Below are positions 7,887 to 16,404 of a stretch of 64,000 bases of DNA, piece after piece. This stretch comes from CBDBCU01 sp965243185. Lineage in GTDB: Bacteria; Chloroflexota; Dehalococcoidia; Lucifugimonadales; UBA3495. A program made the translations under genes and the position numbers. Below the pieces are notes generated by a model. That model had not been told where the DNA came from and did no database searches. It saw only the letters and a program-made list of their open reading frames with translations. The DNA lies in assembly GCA_965243185.1 (NCBI GenBank), contig OZ251531.1, positions 806,001 through 870,000 of the forward strand. The letters are read 5' to 3'. How positions within the stretch are numbered: position 1 is the first letter of the stretch; each line of letters starts with the position of its first letter.

Positions 7887-8366
7887 ATGCCCAAAACCGA
7901 TTTCAATTTCGCCACGACGCTCCGGGTGCGCTGGATGGAATGCGACGCCCAGGGTATCGTTTTCAACGGCGCTTATTTGAGCTATCTGGAAGTGGCCCAA
8001 GCCGAGTATTTCCGCAACTTGGGCTTTTCCATTTACCGCATCGCCCAACGCGGCTATTTCGACAGCGCCGTAGTCAAAGCCGATTTGGAATTCAAAGCCC
8101 CGGCCCGGGTCGACGACCTACTGCAACTGAACACCCGGGTTGCCGGCATCGGCAATACCAGCCTGACTTTGGCAGTGGAAATTTACCCGGAAAATGCTGA
8201 TAAGCTGCTGACCCGAATGATGGCGGTCTATGTGGGCTTTTACCCGGCCACGGAAACCACGCGGCCGGTGCCGGCTGCCATCCGCGCTTTGGTGAATCAC
8301 TTTGAGAGTACGGGGGAGGTTCTGCCCCTGGCGAATTTCCCGGAGTTGGCAGAGGCGGCGGGCTAA
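7887..8366 (+). CDS. Acyl-CoA thioesterase, hotdog fold (YbgC/FadM-like)
   Basis: 159 residues. The start region VRWMECDAQGIVFNGAYLSYLEVAQAEYF is the 4-hydroxybenzoyl-CoA thioesterase/YbgC pattern, with the catalytic Asp in ECDAQGIVFN. Such enzymes hydrolyse short or medium acyl-CoA esters in the cytoplasm. The gene starts 10 bases after trmD and is probably read from the same transcript. Its stop directly abuts the stop of speE on the other strand, with no room for a separate terminator. Confidence 0.9.
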   Translation: MPKTDFNFATTLRVRWMECDAQGIVFNGAYLSYLEVAQAEYFRNLGFSIYRIAQRGYFDSAVVKADLEFKAPARVDDLLQLNTRVAGIGNTSLTLAVEIYPENADKLLTRMMAVYVGFYPATETTRPVPAAIRALVNHFESTGEVLPLANFPELAEAAG

Positions 8367-9287
8367 TCACGCCATAAACACCGGGCTTGCATCCCGGTTG
8401 ATGCGGGTTTCCGCCGCCATACTGGTGCGGAGAAACTTGGGCAGGTTGAACATACTGCGGTGGCTTTCCCCGTCATAGAAAGCCAATTCCCGCCCCAATC
8501 GTTCCGCCAGCAGTCCGTCCACTTGCGCCGCCGTCAAATCCGGCAGTTCCTGGTCCGAGGCCAGGGTAAAGCCCCACAAGGTCTGAAAGGCGGGAATGTG
8601 TACCTGATAAGCCCGGCTGTGGGCAAAAACCTGCGACAGGGTGCGGTAAATGGTGGTAAAACATTCCTGATGGCTCAGCAGCCCGGCCGGCCCCGATTGC
8701 GTTACCAGAAGGCCGCCCGGATTCAGCCGGGCTTGGGCAATGCGGTAGTATTCCTCGGTATAGAGCAGATACGCCGGCCCGCCCTCCATCGGATCGACCA
8801 AGTCCATTATCATCAGGTCAAACCGTTCATCCGTCTCCGCCAAGTAGCCCCGGGCGTCCTGATGCAACAGGGTCAAGCGGGGGTCGTCAAAGCTGCCTTG
8901 ATGATGGTTGGGCAGATATTCCCGGCAGAGGCGCACCACTTCCCCATCCAAATCCACCATCACCACCCGCTCCACCGATGGATGGGATAGGACTTCGCGC
9001 AAAGTGCCGCCCTCGCCGCCGCCGCCGATGAAAACCCGCGCCGGGTTGGGATGGTACAGCAGCGCCGGCTGCACCAGGGCTTGGTGATAGATATGCTCGT
9101 CCCGCTCCGTGGACTGGGTCTTGCCGTCCAGTACCAGACTGCGCCCGTAAAGGTTGGACGCGACCACTTCCACTTGCTGGTAGTCCGTTCGGCCGGAAAA
9201 CAACACTTGTTGCACCCGCAGCATCACCGCCAAATCGGGATAGACGGTTTCCAGCAGCCACTTGCCGGTTATATCCTCCATGGCCAC
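8367..9287 (-). CDS. speE: Polyamine aminopropyltransferase (spermidine synthase)
   Basis: 306 residues. SpeE transfers the aminopropyl group of decarboxylated SAM to putrescine or a related amine. The decarboxy-SAM binding loop is VFIGGGGEGGTLREVL (Gly-rich 88-94), with VVMVDLDGEVV after it and DLVDPMEGGPAYLLYTEEYY containing the catalytic Asp region. The GTG at 9287 directly follows the speD stop; an ATG at 9281 with GGTAGGTGG upstream is an equally good start. With speD it forms a two-gene operon that supplies its own aminopropyl donor. Whether the product is spermidine or a thermospermine-like amine cannot be told from sequence. Its 3' end abuts the thioesterase gene. Confidence 0.95.
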   Translation of the reverse strand: MAMEDITGKWLLETVYPDLAVMLRVQQVLFSGRTDYQQVEVVASNLYGRSLVLDGKTQSTERDEHIYHQALVQPALLYHPNPARVFIGGGGEGGTLREVLSHPSVERVVMVDLDGEVVRLCREYLPNHHQGSFDDPRLTLLHQDARGYLAETDERFDLMIMDLVDPMEGGPAYLLYTEEYYRIAQARLNPGGLLVTQSGPAGLLSHQECFTTIYRTLSQVFAHSRAYQVHIPAFQTLWGFTLASDQELPDLTAAQVDGLLAERLGRELAFYDGESHRSMFNLPKFLRTSMAAETRINRDASPVFMA

Positions 9288-9674
9288 CTACCGTCCGCCC
9301 GGGCCGGCCGCCACGGCCGCCGGCTGGAAAATCCGGCCCCGCTCGACCTCGTACACTTCCGAATCGCGGGACTCGAACAGTTTAATCAGCGCATCAGCGG
9401 CGTGCCGCGGCTGAAAGGAATCGCCGCAGGTGAAAATGTCGGCGGCGGCATAGCCGTACTCCGGCCAGGTGTGGATGGAGATATGGGACTCGGCAATGGA
9501 CAGGATGCCGGTTACGCCCTGCGGCGTAAAGCGGTGAAAGGACTCGCCTACAATGTGCGCCCCCACATCCTCGGCCGCCCGAATCAGGGAACTGCGGACA
9601 TAGCTCAGGTCGTCAAGGAGTTGCGGGTTACACTCCTTGAGTTCCAGCAAAAGGTGCAGACCTAGTACATTCAA
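9288..9674 (-). CDS. speD: S-adenosylmethionine decarboxylase proenzyme
   Basis: 128 residues, the usual size for the prokaryotic class of this enzyme. It self-cleaves at AES-HISIHTWPE, converting Ser63 to the pyruvoyl cofactor, and then decarboxylates SAM for SpeE. FTCGD, with the catalytic Cys, follows. The first gene of a speD-speE operon; its stop directly precedes the speE start. An AT-rich promoter lies upstream, and the leader contains a GC-rich stem (about 9698-9724) that could affect expression. Confidence 0.96.
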   Translation of the reverse strand: MNVLGLHLLLELKECNPQLLDDLSYVRSSLIRAAEDVGAHIVGESFHRFTPQGVTGILSIAESHISIHTWPEYGYAAADIFTCGDSFQPRHAADALIKLFESRDSEVYEVERGRIFQPAAVAAGPGGR

Positions 9675-9749
9675 TCACCCGCCCTCCTCTCTACTGTCGG
9701 GGGATACCGTGAGTCGCGTCCCCCGGAATCGGCAAGGAAACGATTGTAG

Positions 9750-9777
9750 ATTTTACTATACTTTACCATATAATCAA
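9750..9777 (-). promoter_or_regulatory. Predicted promoter of speDE
   Basis: On the minus strand, TTGATT (9772-9777), a 16-bp gap and TAAAAT (9750-9755) lie in an unusually AT-rich pocket. The inferred start near 9743 gives a leader of about 70 bases containing a GGGGGA/TCCCCC hairpin. Confidence 0.5.
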
Positions 9778-9865
9778 TACCTTGCAACGATTTTCCCAAA
9801 ATGGCTTTCGGGAAATGCCGGCCGGAACCGGCGGGATAACTGCCGCCGCCGCGGCCGTTCCGCCG

Positions 9866-11473
9866 CTACTCCTCAAAACGATACTCCCCTTCCCACAACT
9901 TGCCGCCGCCCTCAACATATTGGCCGGTGCGAATGCTGGCGATGGCGTAATTCGGCAGCCGCCGCTCCACTACACAGCGGCCGTTAATAACGCCGCCGCC
10001 ATGCTCAAACCGAAAATCCCAGTTGTCGAAACCATGTTCCCGGCGGTCTGCCGGCAGGTCGGCCCCATTGGCCGGGATGATGTGCAGAAAGAACGGAGTT
10101 TCCCGGTCCCGGGGAGCGCAATCCTCTTTGCTATAGACCAGCCAGTAGCGGCCACGGCGGTACACCCGAAAATCGGCGTCCAGCAGCAACTGCTCCGATT
10201 GCGGCCGGGCCGCCGCCGCATCAAGCGCAAGAGCCGGCCGCTCCGCCATCGCGGCCCGGCGCAGCCCCGGCGCCATTCGCTCCACTATCGCCGCCGCCAG
10301 CAGCTCATTGCCCCGGCCATTAAAATGGCAGCATTCATCCCGATACAGCGTTTCCCGGTTATCCTGAAAAATCAGCGACAAGTCAAAAAAATGAACCGAC
10401 TGTTGTTGCAGTTTGGCCCCCAGCTGAACCAGCCGGGGATGAATGGCGCGGTAATTTTGCCCGTAAGCGTCGTCGGGCTGCCAGCAGCATTCCAATTCCT
10501 CATTGGTCAGCGGCTTGGAGTCGGGGAGATACTGGTTGGGCTGGAGAAATTGGTAATACTCGGCCCCGGACAGTTCGGCTAGTTCCCGCAGCAGCAGCGA
10601 ACCCCGATACCAGATCCGGGCATCCTCCCGCTGCCAATCGGCCGCGCTCCGGAGGTCGGAACGCGGGCCATCCGCCTCCAGAGAATAAGCCGCCCGGGTC
10701 GCCGCCAGGTCATGGTTCAGTTGGATAATGCGCTGCCCGGTTCGTTCGACCTGGTAGCGGTGGATTAAGCCGTAGAGGGCGGTATAGCGCAGGGGATGGG
10801 CGGCCGCGGCCTGCTGCCGGCGCTCCTGGTCGGCGCGCAACAAAGCGATACGACCCACCAGGGTATGGACCGCAGCGTTAAAGCTCCTTACTCGTATTGA
10901 CCACACCCGCAAGGGGTATTGGGGAAAGATGCCGCTCTCGATATTCAGATCGGTAAAGGTAGCTTCATTCAGAGCATCAAGGTTGACGATAATATCGAAT
11001 TGTCGGCCCAGCAGCAGGTGATGCGCGGCGGCGTTTGCCTGATAAGGCTGTCGCGCCCCGGAAGTGCTCAGGTTAAGCAGTACCGGCCGGCGCGGCAGGT
11101 TGTTGACGGTGAAGTGATGGTACAAAGCGCGGTGGAGGGCCGCGGCGTTCTCGAAAGCTACGGAGCCGCCCAGCAGTGCGATGGTTACGGTGTCCCCTTG
11201 CCGGGGGCTGGGCAATACCGTATTCAGCGGGTAGCCGGTATTGCCCAGCGAATAGCCATACCAGGGATGGGCTATCGCCAGCCGGGTTGCGGCATCATTG
11301 CGGGTCAGCTCGATAAGGGGGCGGGTAGAATCAGCGGCCGCCACCGCCGGCGCGCCCCGGTCATACCCTTCCGCAAAAGCCGTAAAATAAGCCAGCCGCG
11401 CCATCCCCTCGATCGCCAGCAGGGTCAGGACGGCCAGCAAGCCGTAATAAAAGAGTTTTTTAAGGAAGGGCAA
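9866..11473 (-). CDS. Membrane-anchored SGNH-hydrolase-like protein, paralogue 1 of 4
   Basis: About 535 residues. The N-terminal MPFLKKLFYYGLLAVLTLLAIEGMARLAYF is a single membrane anchor. Then come ALLGGSVAF (block I-like, with Ser as candidate nucleophile), NLDALNEATF, and DECCHFNGRGNELLAAAIVERM (block V-like, supplying Asp and His). The Asp-to-His spacing is one residue longer than in classic SGNH enzymes, so catalysis is not proven. The last 110 residues form a domain shared by all four copies (FFLHIIPANGADLP, GFDNWDF, IASIRTGQYV). I place the start at the TTG matching the other paralogues; a TTG three codons earlier is possible. Most divergent of the four and last in transcription order. 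Possibly acts on cell-surface glycans or acyl groups (inference). Confidence 0.75.
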   Translation of the reverse strand: MPFLKKLFYYGLLAVLTLLAIEGMARLAYFTAFAEGYDRGAPAVAAADSTRPLIELTRNDAATRLAIAHPWYGYSLGNTGYPLNTVLPSPRQGDTVTIALLGGSVAFENAAALHRALYHHFTVNNLPRRPVLLNLSTSGARQPYQANAAAHHLLLGRQFDIIVNLDALNEATFTDLNIESGIFPQYPLRVWSIRVRSFNAAVHTLVGRIALLRADQERRQQAAAAHPLRYTALYGLIHRYQVERTGQRIIQLNHDLAATRAAYSLEADGPRSDLRSAADWQREDARIWYRGSLLLRELAELSGAEYYQFLQPNQYLPDSKPLTNEELECCWQPDDAYGQNYRAIHPRLVQLGAKLQQQSVHFFDLSLIFQDNRETLYRDECCHFNGRGNELLAAAIVERMAPGLRRAAMAERPALALDAAAARPQSEQLLLDADFRVYRRGRYWLVYSKEDCAPRDRETPFFLHIIPANGADLPADRREHGFDNWDFRFEHGGGVINGRCVVERRLPNYAIASIRTGQYVEGGGKLWEGEYRFEE

Positions 11474-11533
11474 GCTCTCCAATCTCCGCGATAAGTCTAA
11501 TCCCGCCCAGCAAGGAATTATATAGCGGAATCG

Positions 11534-13135
11534 CTACCGCTCAAAGTGGTACTCGGCAGCCCAAAGCGTACCGCCGCCGGGGGTGAACTGGCCGGTGCGG
11601 ATACTGGCTATCGGGTAAGGCGGCAGCGGCCGCTCCACCCTACAGAGGCCGTTAATGACGCCGCCGCCGCCCCGCTCAAACTGAAAATCCCAATTCTCAA
11701 AACCAGCCGCCCGCCGGTTCGCCGGCAAATTATCCCGGTTCGCCGGCGTAATATGCAGAAAGAACGGCGCCTCTAACTCCGCCCAAGAGCAAGGCTCCTT
11801 GACATAAACCAGCCGCCGGCCGCCCCGCCGGTACACCGAAAACTCGGCGTCCATCAGCAGCTCCTCCGCGACCATTGCCGGCGGCGGCCGCGCGGCCGCC
11901 GCCAACCCGGAAACCGCCGGCTCCCCGGCCGCCGCCCGTACCAATGCCGGCTCCAGCCGTTCTACTATCGCCGCCGCCAGCAGTTCATTCCCCCGGGCGT
12001 TCAAGTGGCAGCATTCATCCCCATAGAGCGTTTTCCGATTGCCCTGAAAAATTTGCGTCAAGTCAAAGTAGTTGACCGCCCGTTGCCGCAGCCCTTCCCC
12101 CCACTCAGCCATCCGGGGATAGACCGCCCTATAAACCCCTTCCCGGAAAGCTGCCTCCGTGTAGCAGCACGCCAATTCCGCCGCCGACAGCGGCTTGGAA
12201 TTGGGCAGATACTGGTTGGGCTGGAGAAAATGATAATACTCCGCCCCGGCCAAATTCGCCAATTCCGCCAAAGCCAGCGAACTGCGATACCACACCGGCG
12301 CCACCGCCGGGTACCAATCCCTTTCCGACCGCCATTGCCCCCGCGGCCCGTGCCGTCCCCAAATATAGTCTGACCGCCCGGCCGTCAAATCCGCGTTCAG
12401 TTGAACAATCTGCCCGGCGACCCTTTCCCGTCCGTAGCGGTTGAACCAGCCAAAAACGGCGCTGACCCGCAAGGGATGCGCCGCCGCCGCCCGCCGCAAT
12501 TCCGCCTGCTCCTCCCGCAAAATCCCGATGCGCCCGGCCTGCAAAGTCTCCGCGGCCGTCAACCCGGTCAACGCGCTCCACTGATAAGGGTAAAACGGGA
12601 AAACCCCCTCCCGGTAGTTGCGCCCGCTGAAAAAAATTTCATTGTACCCGTCCAGGTTGACGATAAGGTCGAACCGGCCGCCCCGCGCCAGTTGCTCCGC
12701 CACCACCATAACCGGCTGCGGCTGTTTCATACTCAGATAGCCCAACCCCAGCACCGCCGGCCGCCGCGCCAGGTTGTGGTCCGAAAAATAGCGGTACACG
12801 GCGCGGCTGAAGTAGGGCAGCAGGTCATGAGCCACCGAACCGCCCACCAAGCCGATTACTACCGGCGCCTCCGAACTAACCGGCGGCCCGGCATTCAGGT
12901 AATGCCCGGGGTCGATGGGAGTATGTCCGTAAAAGGGATGCCGTATCCGCGTGGCGGCCAGAGCATTCCAACCCGCTTCCCCCTCCGGTAGCACCGCCGC
13001 CGTTCCCCCGGTCCGTTCCCCGCCGTACCCTTCCCCAAAAGCCAGCCAGTAGGCGGCCCGCGCCATCCCCTCGACCGCCAGCAGGGTCAACGCCGCCAGC
13101 AAGCCGTAGTAAAGCAGCTTTTTAGGAAAAGGCAA
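11534..13135 (-). CDS. Membrane-anchored SGNH-hydrolase-like protein, paralogue 2 of 4
   Basis: 533 residues with a TTG start preceded by GGAGGG, the same layout as its neighbours. N-terminal anchor PFPKKLLYYGLLAALTLLAVEGMARAAYW; IGLVGGSVAHD carries the candidate Ser; NLDGYNEIFF is the central block; GDECCHLNARGNELLAAAIVERLE is the Asp/His block. A proline- and alanine-rich linker (AAARPPPAM) separates the SGNH-like part from the shared C-terminal domain (FFLHITPANRDNLPANRR, IASIRTGQFTPGGG). Only 60 bases separate it from paralogue 1 and 32 from paralogue 3, so all four are probably one transcript. Confidence 0.75.
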   Translation of the reverse strand: MPFPKKLLYYGLLAALTLLAVEGMARAAYWLAFGEGYGGERTGGTAAVLPEGEAGWNALAATRIRHPFYGHTPIDPGHYLNAGPPVSSEAPVVIGLVGGSVAHDLLPYFSRAVYRYFSDHNLARRPAVLGLGYLSMKQPQPVMVVAEQLARGGRFDLIVNLDGYNEIFFSGRNYREGVFPFYPYQWSALTGLTAAETLQAGRIGILREEQAELRRAAAAHPLRVSAVFGWFNRYGRERVAGQIVQLNADLTAGRSDYIWGRHGPRGQWRSERDWYPAVAPVWYRSSLALAELANLAGAEYYHFLQPNQYLPNSKPLSAAELACCYTEAAFREGVYRAVYPRMAEWGEGLRQRAVNYFDLTQIFQGNRKTLYGDECCHLNARGNELLAAAIVERLEPALVRAAAGEPAVSGLAAAARPPPAMVAEELLMDAEFSVYRRGGRRLVYVKEPCSWAELEAPFFLHITPANRDNLPANRRAAGFENWDFQFERGGGGVINGLCRVERPLPPYPIASIRTGQFTPGGGTLWAAEYHFER

Positions 13136-13167
13136 AGTATCCCTCCGGCGGAATTATACCCCAACCC

Positions 13168-14736
13168 CTACTCATCAAAACGATACTCCTCCTCCCATAA
13201 CTTCCCGTCCCCATCGACATACTGACCGGTGCGAATGGCGGCGATGGCATAATCCGGCAGCTGCCGCTCAGCCACGCACCGGCCCCCGGTTGAATGGCCG
13301 GCATCGGCAAACCGAAAGTCCCGGTTGTCAAAGCCGTATTCCCGGCGTTCCGGCGGCAAATCGGCGGCATCGGCCGGGATGATGTGCAGAAAAAAGGCGG
13401 CCTCAATATCATCCGGAGCGCAGTCCTCCCGGACATAAAGCAGCCGATTGCCCGCCCGCCGGTACACCCGAAAGTACCCGTCCATCAGCAGTTCCGCCGG
13501 CGCGGCCGCCGCATCCAACCCGGAAACCGGCGGCCGGGACTGGCTCACCCGCTGCAAAGCCGGCGCCATTCGTTCCACCATCGCCGCCGCCAGCAGCTCA
13601 TTGCCGCGTTTATTGAAATGGCAGCAATGATCCCGATACAGCGTTTCCCGGTTGTCCCGGAAAATCTGCGTCAGGTCAAAATAGTTGACTTGCCGCCCCG
13701 GCAGCTTTGCGCCCAATTGCGCCAGATCCGGATAGGTTTCCTGGTACACCCGGCGCCTTCTCCGGTCGGGCCGGTAACAGCAATCCAACTCCCGGGCGGT
13801 AAGCGGTTTAGAACCCGGGATATACTGGTTGGGCTGGAGAAAGTGGTAATACTCCGCCCCGGTCAGTTCCGCCGTGGCCGCCAACAGCAGGGAACTGCGA
13901 TACCACGCCCGCAGCGTCGCCCGGTTCAAGTCCGCCGCCGTCTGAAAATCCTGACGGGGGCCGTGCTTTTCCAGCTGATAAGCCGACCAGACTTCCTGTA
14001 TATCGTGGTTGGCCTGAATAATCCGCCGTTCCGTTTCCTGCAAGCGGTAGCGGTTCACTATTCGATAGACCGCCGTCCAGCGGAGGGGATGGGTGGCGGC
14101 GGCGCGCTGCAATTCCCCCAATTCCCCGCGCAAAACACTCAAGCGGCCAGCCAACCGATACTCGACGGCGGTGAATTTCGTTATATTGTTCCAGTTGTAC
14201 GGCAGGAAAGGATAAGTCCCCGGCCCCATTCCTTCCGGCAGCAGCTCATTGTACCCGTCCAAGTTAATGATGAGGTCAAAGTGGCCGCCCAGCAGCAGGG
14301 CATTGGCGGCCACCATAACCTGCTGCGGCTCCTTGAGGGCTTGCAAGCCCAATTCCAGAACTACCGGCCGCCGGGGCAGCTGGTTAGCGGCGAAATAGCG
14401 GGACAAAGCCGCTTGTAGATAGGGGGTTGCATCCTGGGCTACGGAGCCGCCGAACAGCCCGATTAGAACCAGGTCATCGCGTTTTTGCCGGGGCGGCATA
14501 ACATTCAGGTCATGGTCAATCCCCCGCAAGTTATCGCCGGGCCGCCCGTAGGTGGCGCCGTAGGTATAGCCGTAAAAGGGATGTTTGGGCCGTCGGCCAA
14601 AGCCGAATTCGGACAGCTGCGTAGAATCGGCCCGCTCAAAAGCCAGCCAATACGCCGCCCGCGCCATCCCTTCCACCGCCAGCAAAATCAGCGCCGCCAG
14701 CAAGCCGTAGTAAAGCAGCTTTTTAGGAAAAGGCAA
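13168..14736 (-). CDS. Membrane-anchored SGNH-hydrolase-like protein, paralogue 3 of 4
   Basis: 522 residues with a TTG start and GGAGGATAACC upstream. Contains the N-terminal anchor, LIGLFGGSVAQD, NLDGYNELL, DHCCHFNKRGNELLAAAMVERM and the shared C-terminal domain (FFLHIIPADAADLPPERREY, IAAIRTGQYVDG). Its last 350 coding bases are nearly identical to those of paralogue 4, and the 3' flank (GGCGGAATTATACCCCAACC) is repeated beyond paralogue 4's stop, which points to recent duplication or gene conversion of a gene-plus-spacer unit. Same unknown function as its siblings. Confidence 0.75.
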   Translation of the reverse strand: MPFPKKLLYYGLLAALILLAVEGMARAAYWLAFERADSTQLSEFGFGRRPKHPFYGYTYGATYGRPGDNLRGIDHDLNVMPPRQKRDDLVLIGLFGGSVAQDATPYLQAALSRYFAANQLPRRPVVLELGLQALKEPQQVMVAANALLLGGHFDLIINLDGYNELLPEGMGPGTYPFLPYNWNNITKFTAVEYRLAGRLSVLRGELGELQRAAATHPLRWTAVYRIVNRYRLQETERRIIQANHDIQEVWSAYQLEKHGPRQDFQTAADLNRATLRAWYRSSLLLAATAELTGAEYYHFLQPNQYIPGSKPLTARELDCCYRPDRRRRRVYQETYPDLAQLGAKLPGRQVNYFDLTQIFRDNRETLYRDHCCHFNKRGNELLAAAMVERMAPALQRVSQSRPPVSGLDAAAAPAELLMDGYFRVYRRAGNRLLYVREDCAPDDIEAAFFLHIIPADAADLPPERREYGFDNRDFRFADAGHSTGGRCVAERQLPDYAIAAIRTGQYVDGDGKLWEEEYRFDE

Positions 14737-14792
14737 GGTTATCCTCCGACGCTAACCCCTCCCATACCTCCGGCGGAATTATACCCCAACCC

Positions 14793-16379
14793 CTACTCCC
14801 CAAAACGATACTCCTCCTCCCACAACTTCCCGGCTCCCTCGACATACTGGCCGGTGCGGACGGCGGCGATGGCATAAGCCGGCAGCTGCCGCTCAGCCGC
14901 GCACCGGCCGCCGGTTAAATGGCCGGCCTCAGCAAACCGAAAATCCTGATTGTCAAAACCAAACTCCCGGCGTTCCGGCGGCAAATCGGCGGCGTCGTCC
15001 GGGATGATATGCAGAAAAAAGGCGGCTTCGACATCAGCCGGAGCGCAGTCCTCCCGGACATAAAGCAATCGGTTGCCCGCCCGCCGGTACACCTGAAAGT
15101 ACCCGTCCATCAGCAGTTCCGCCGGCGCGGCCGCCGCATCCAGCCCGGAAACCGGCGGCCGGGCATTGCCCATCCGCTGCAAAGCCGGCGCCATTCGTTC
15201 CACCATCGCCGCCGCCAGCAGCTCATTGCCGCGTTCATTGAAATGGCAGCAGTAATCCCGGTACAGAGTTTCCCGGTTATCCCGGAAAATCGGCGTCAGG
15301 TCGAAATAGTTGACCTCCTGCTGCGTCAGCTTTTCCAGCAGCCCGACGCTCCGGGGATAGATGTCTCGATAGACCCCAATCCACCGCCCATCCTGCCGGT
15401 AACAGCATTCCAGCTCCTCATTCGTCAGCGGTTTGGAACCGGGGACATACTGGTTGGGCTGGAGAAAGTGATAATACTCGGCCCCGGCCAGCTCCGCCAG
15501 TTCCGCCAGCAGCAGGGAACTGCGGTACCAGGCCCGGGTCATGTCCGGATAAAGTTCCCGTTCCGGCTGCGGCCACTCCAGACCGGGGCCGCTCCGTTCC
15601 AGGCTATAGGCCGCCCGGGCCGTCACCAGTTGCTGGTTCAGTTGGATAATTTCCCCCTCGATGCGCTGCCGGCGATAGCTGTTGGCTATCCCGTAGATGG
15701 CGGTATAGCGGAGAGGAGAAACGGCGGCGCCGCGCCGCAATTCAGCTTGCTGCTCCCGCAGCAACCCAATGCGACCGGCCAATTGCTGCTCCACGGCCGA
15801 CAAGTTCATCAGAAAGTTCCAATAGCGCGGAAAGTGGGGATAGCGGCCATCCTGGTATTCCTGGGGGGGCAAATCCATTTCGTTAAAGCCATCGAGGTTG
15901 ATGAGGAGGTCAAGGTGACCGCCCAGCAGCAGGGCGTGGACGGCAATCATAACCTGCTGCGGCTGCTGCATAGTGATGTAATGCAAAGACAGCGCCACCG
16001 GCCGCCGGCTCAGGTCGTTATCTGAAAAATAGCGGGACAAGGCTTGCTGCAAAGCCGGCGTTACTTCCGCCGCTACGGAGCCGCCGAACAGCCCGACTAG
16101 AACCAGGTCGTCGCGTTTTTGCCGGGGCGGCGTAACATTCAGCTCGGCCTCGGGATGATTCACACCATGGGCGTAAAAAGGATGCAGCATCCGATGCGAT
16201 TTGTCTTTCGGGTGCTTGGGCAAGGCGGTGACCCTAACCGCGCCGTCCCCCGGCGGGGCGCCACCGCCATACCATTCCCCAAAAGCCGCCCAGTAAGCCA
16301 GCCGCGCCATCCCCTCCACCGCCAGCAGGGTCAGCGCCGCCAGCAAGCCGTAAAAGAGAACCCTTTTGGAGAGCGACAT
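14793..16379 (-). CDS. Membrane-anchored SGNH-hydrolase-like protein, paralogue 4 of 4
   Basis: 528 residues, first of the run, ATG start. MSLSKRVLFYGLLAALTLLAVEGMARLAYW is the anchor; VGLFGGSVAAE, NLDGFNEMD and DYCCHFNERGNELLAAAMVERM are the SGNH-like blocks; the shared C-terminal domain ends in EEEYRFGE. The conserved motif YYHFLQPNQY(V/I)PGSKPL, with a double Cys (LECCY) just after, is present in copies 2-4 in nearly the same form, so conserved Cys pairs may be disulfides outside the membrane. The MBL-fold gene ends upstream on the same strand 25 bases away, so it may join the same transcript. Confidence 0.75.
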   Translation of the reverse strand: MSLSKRVLFYGLLAALTLLAVEGMARLAYWAAFGEWYGGGAPPGDGAVRVTALPKHPKDKSHRMLHPFYAHGVNHPEAELNVTPPRQKRDDLVLVGLFGGSVAAEVTPALQQALSRYFSDNDLSRRPVALSLHYITMQQPQQVMIAVHALLLGGHLDLLINLDGFNEMDLPPQEYQDGRYPHFPRYWNFLMNLSAVEQQLAGRIGLLREQQAELRRGAAVSPLRYTAIYGIANSYRRQRIEGEIIQLNQQLVTARAAYSLERSGPGLEWPQPERELYPDMTRAWYRSSLLLAELAELAGAEYYHFLQPNQYVPGSKPLTNEELECCYRQDGRWIGVYRDIYPRSVGLLEKLTQQEVNYFDLTPIFRDNRETLYRDYCCHFNERGNELLAAAMVERMAPALQRMGNARPPVSGLDAAAAPAELLMDGYFQVYRRAGNRLLYVREDCAPADVEAAFFLHIIPDDAADLPPERREFGFDNQDFRFAEAGHLTGGRCAAERQLPAYAIAAVRTGQYVEGAGKLWEEEYRFGE

Positions 16380-16404
16380 CGCGGCCCGCTATTCCCGCCA
16401 ACCC

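Noticed and set aside
11534..13135. Glycosyltransferase or O-antigen ligase identity for the tandem paralogues
   Set aside because: Only one N-terminal membrane segment is predicted, and the GGSVA and DxCCHxN blocks fit an SGNH-like domain better.
13294..16025. Long plus-strand frames (374 and 368 codons) opposite the SGNH-like genes
   Set aside because: Shadow frames of the tandem paralogues; the similarity between the two frames only reflects the similarity of the real genes.
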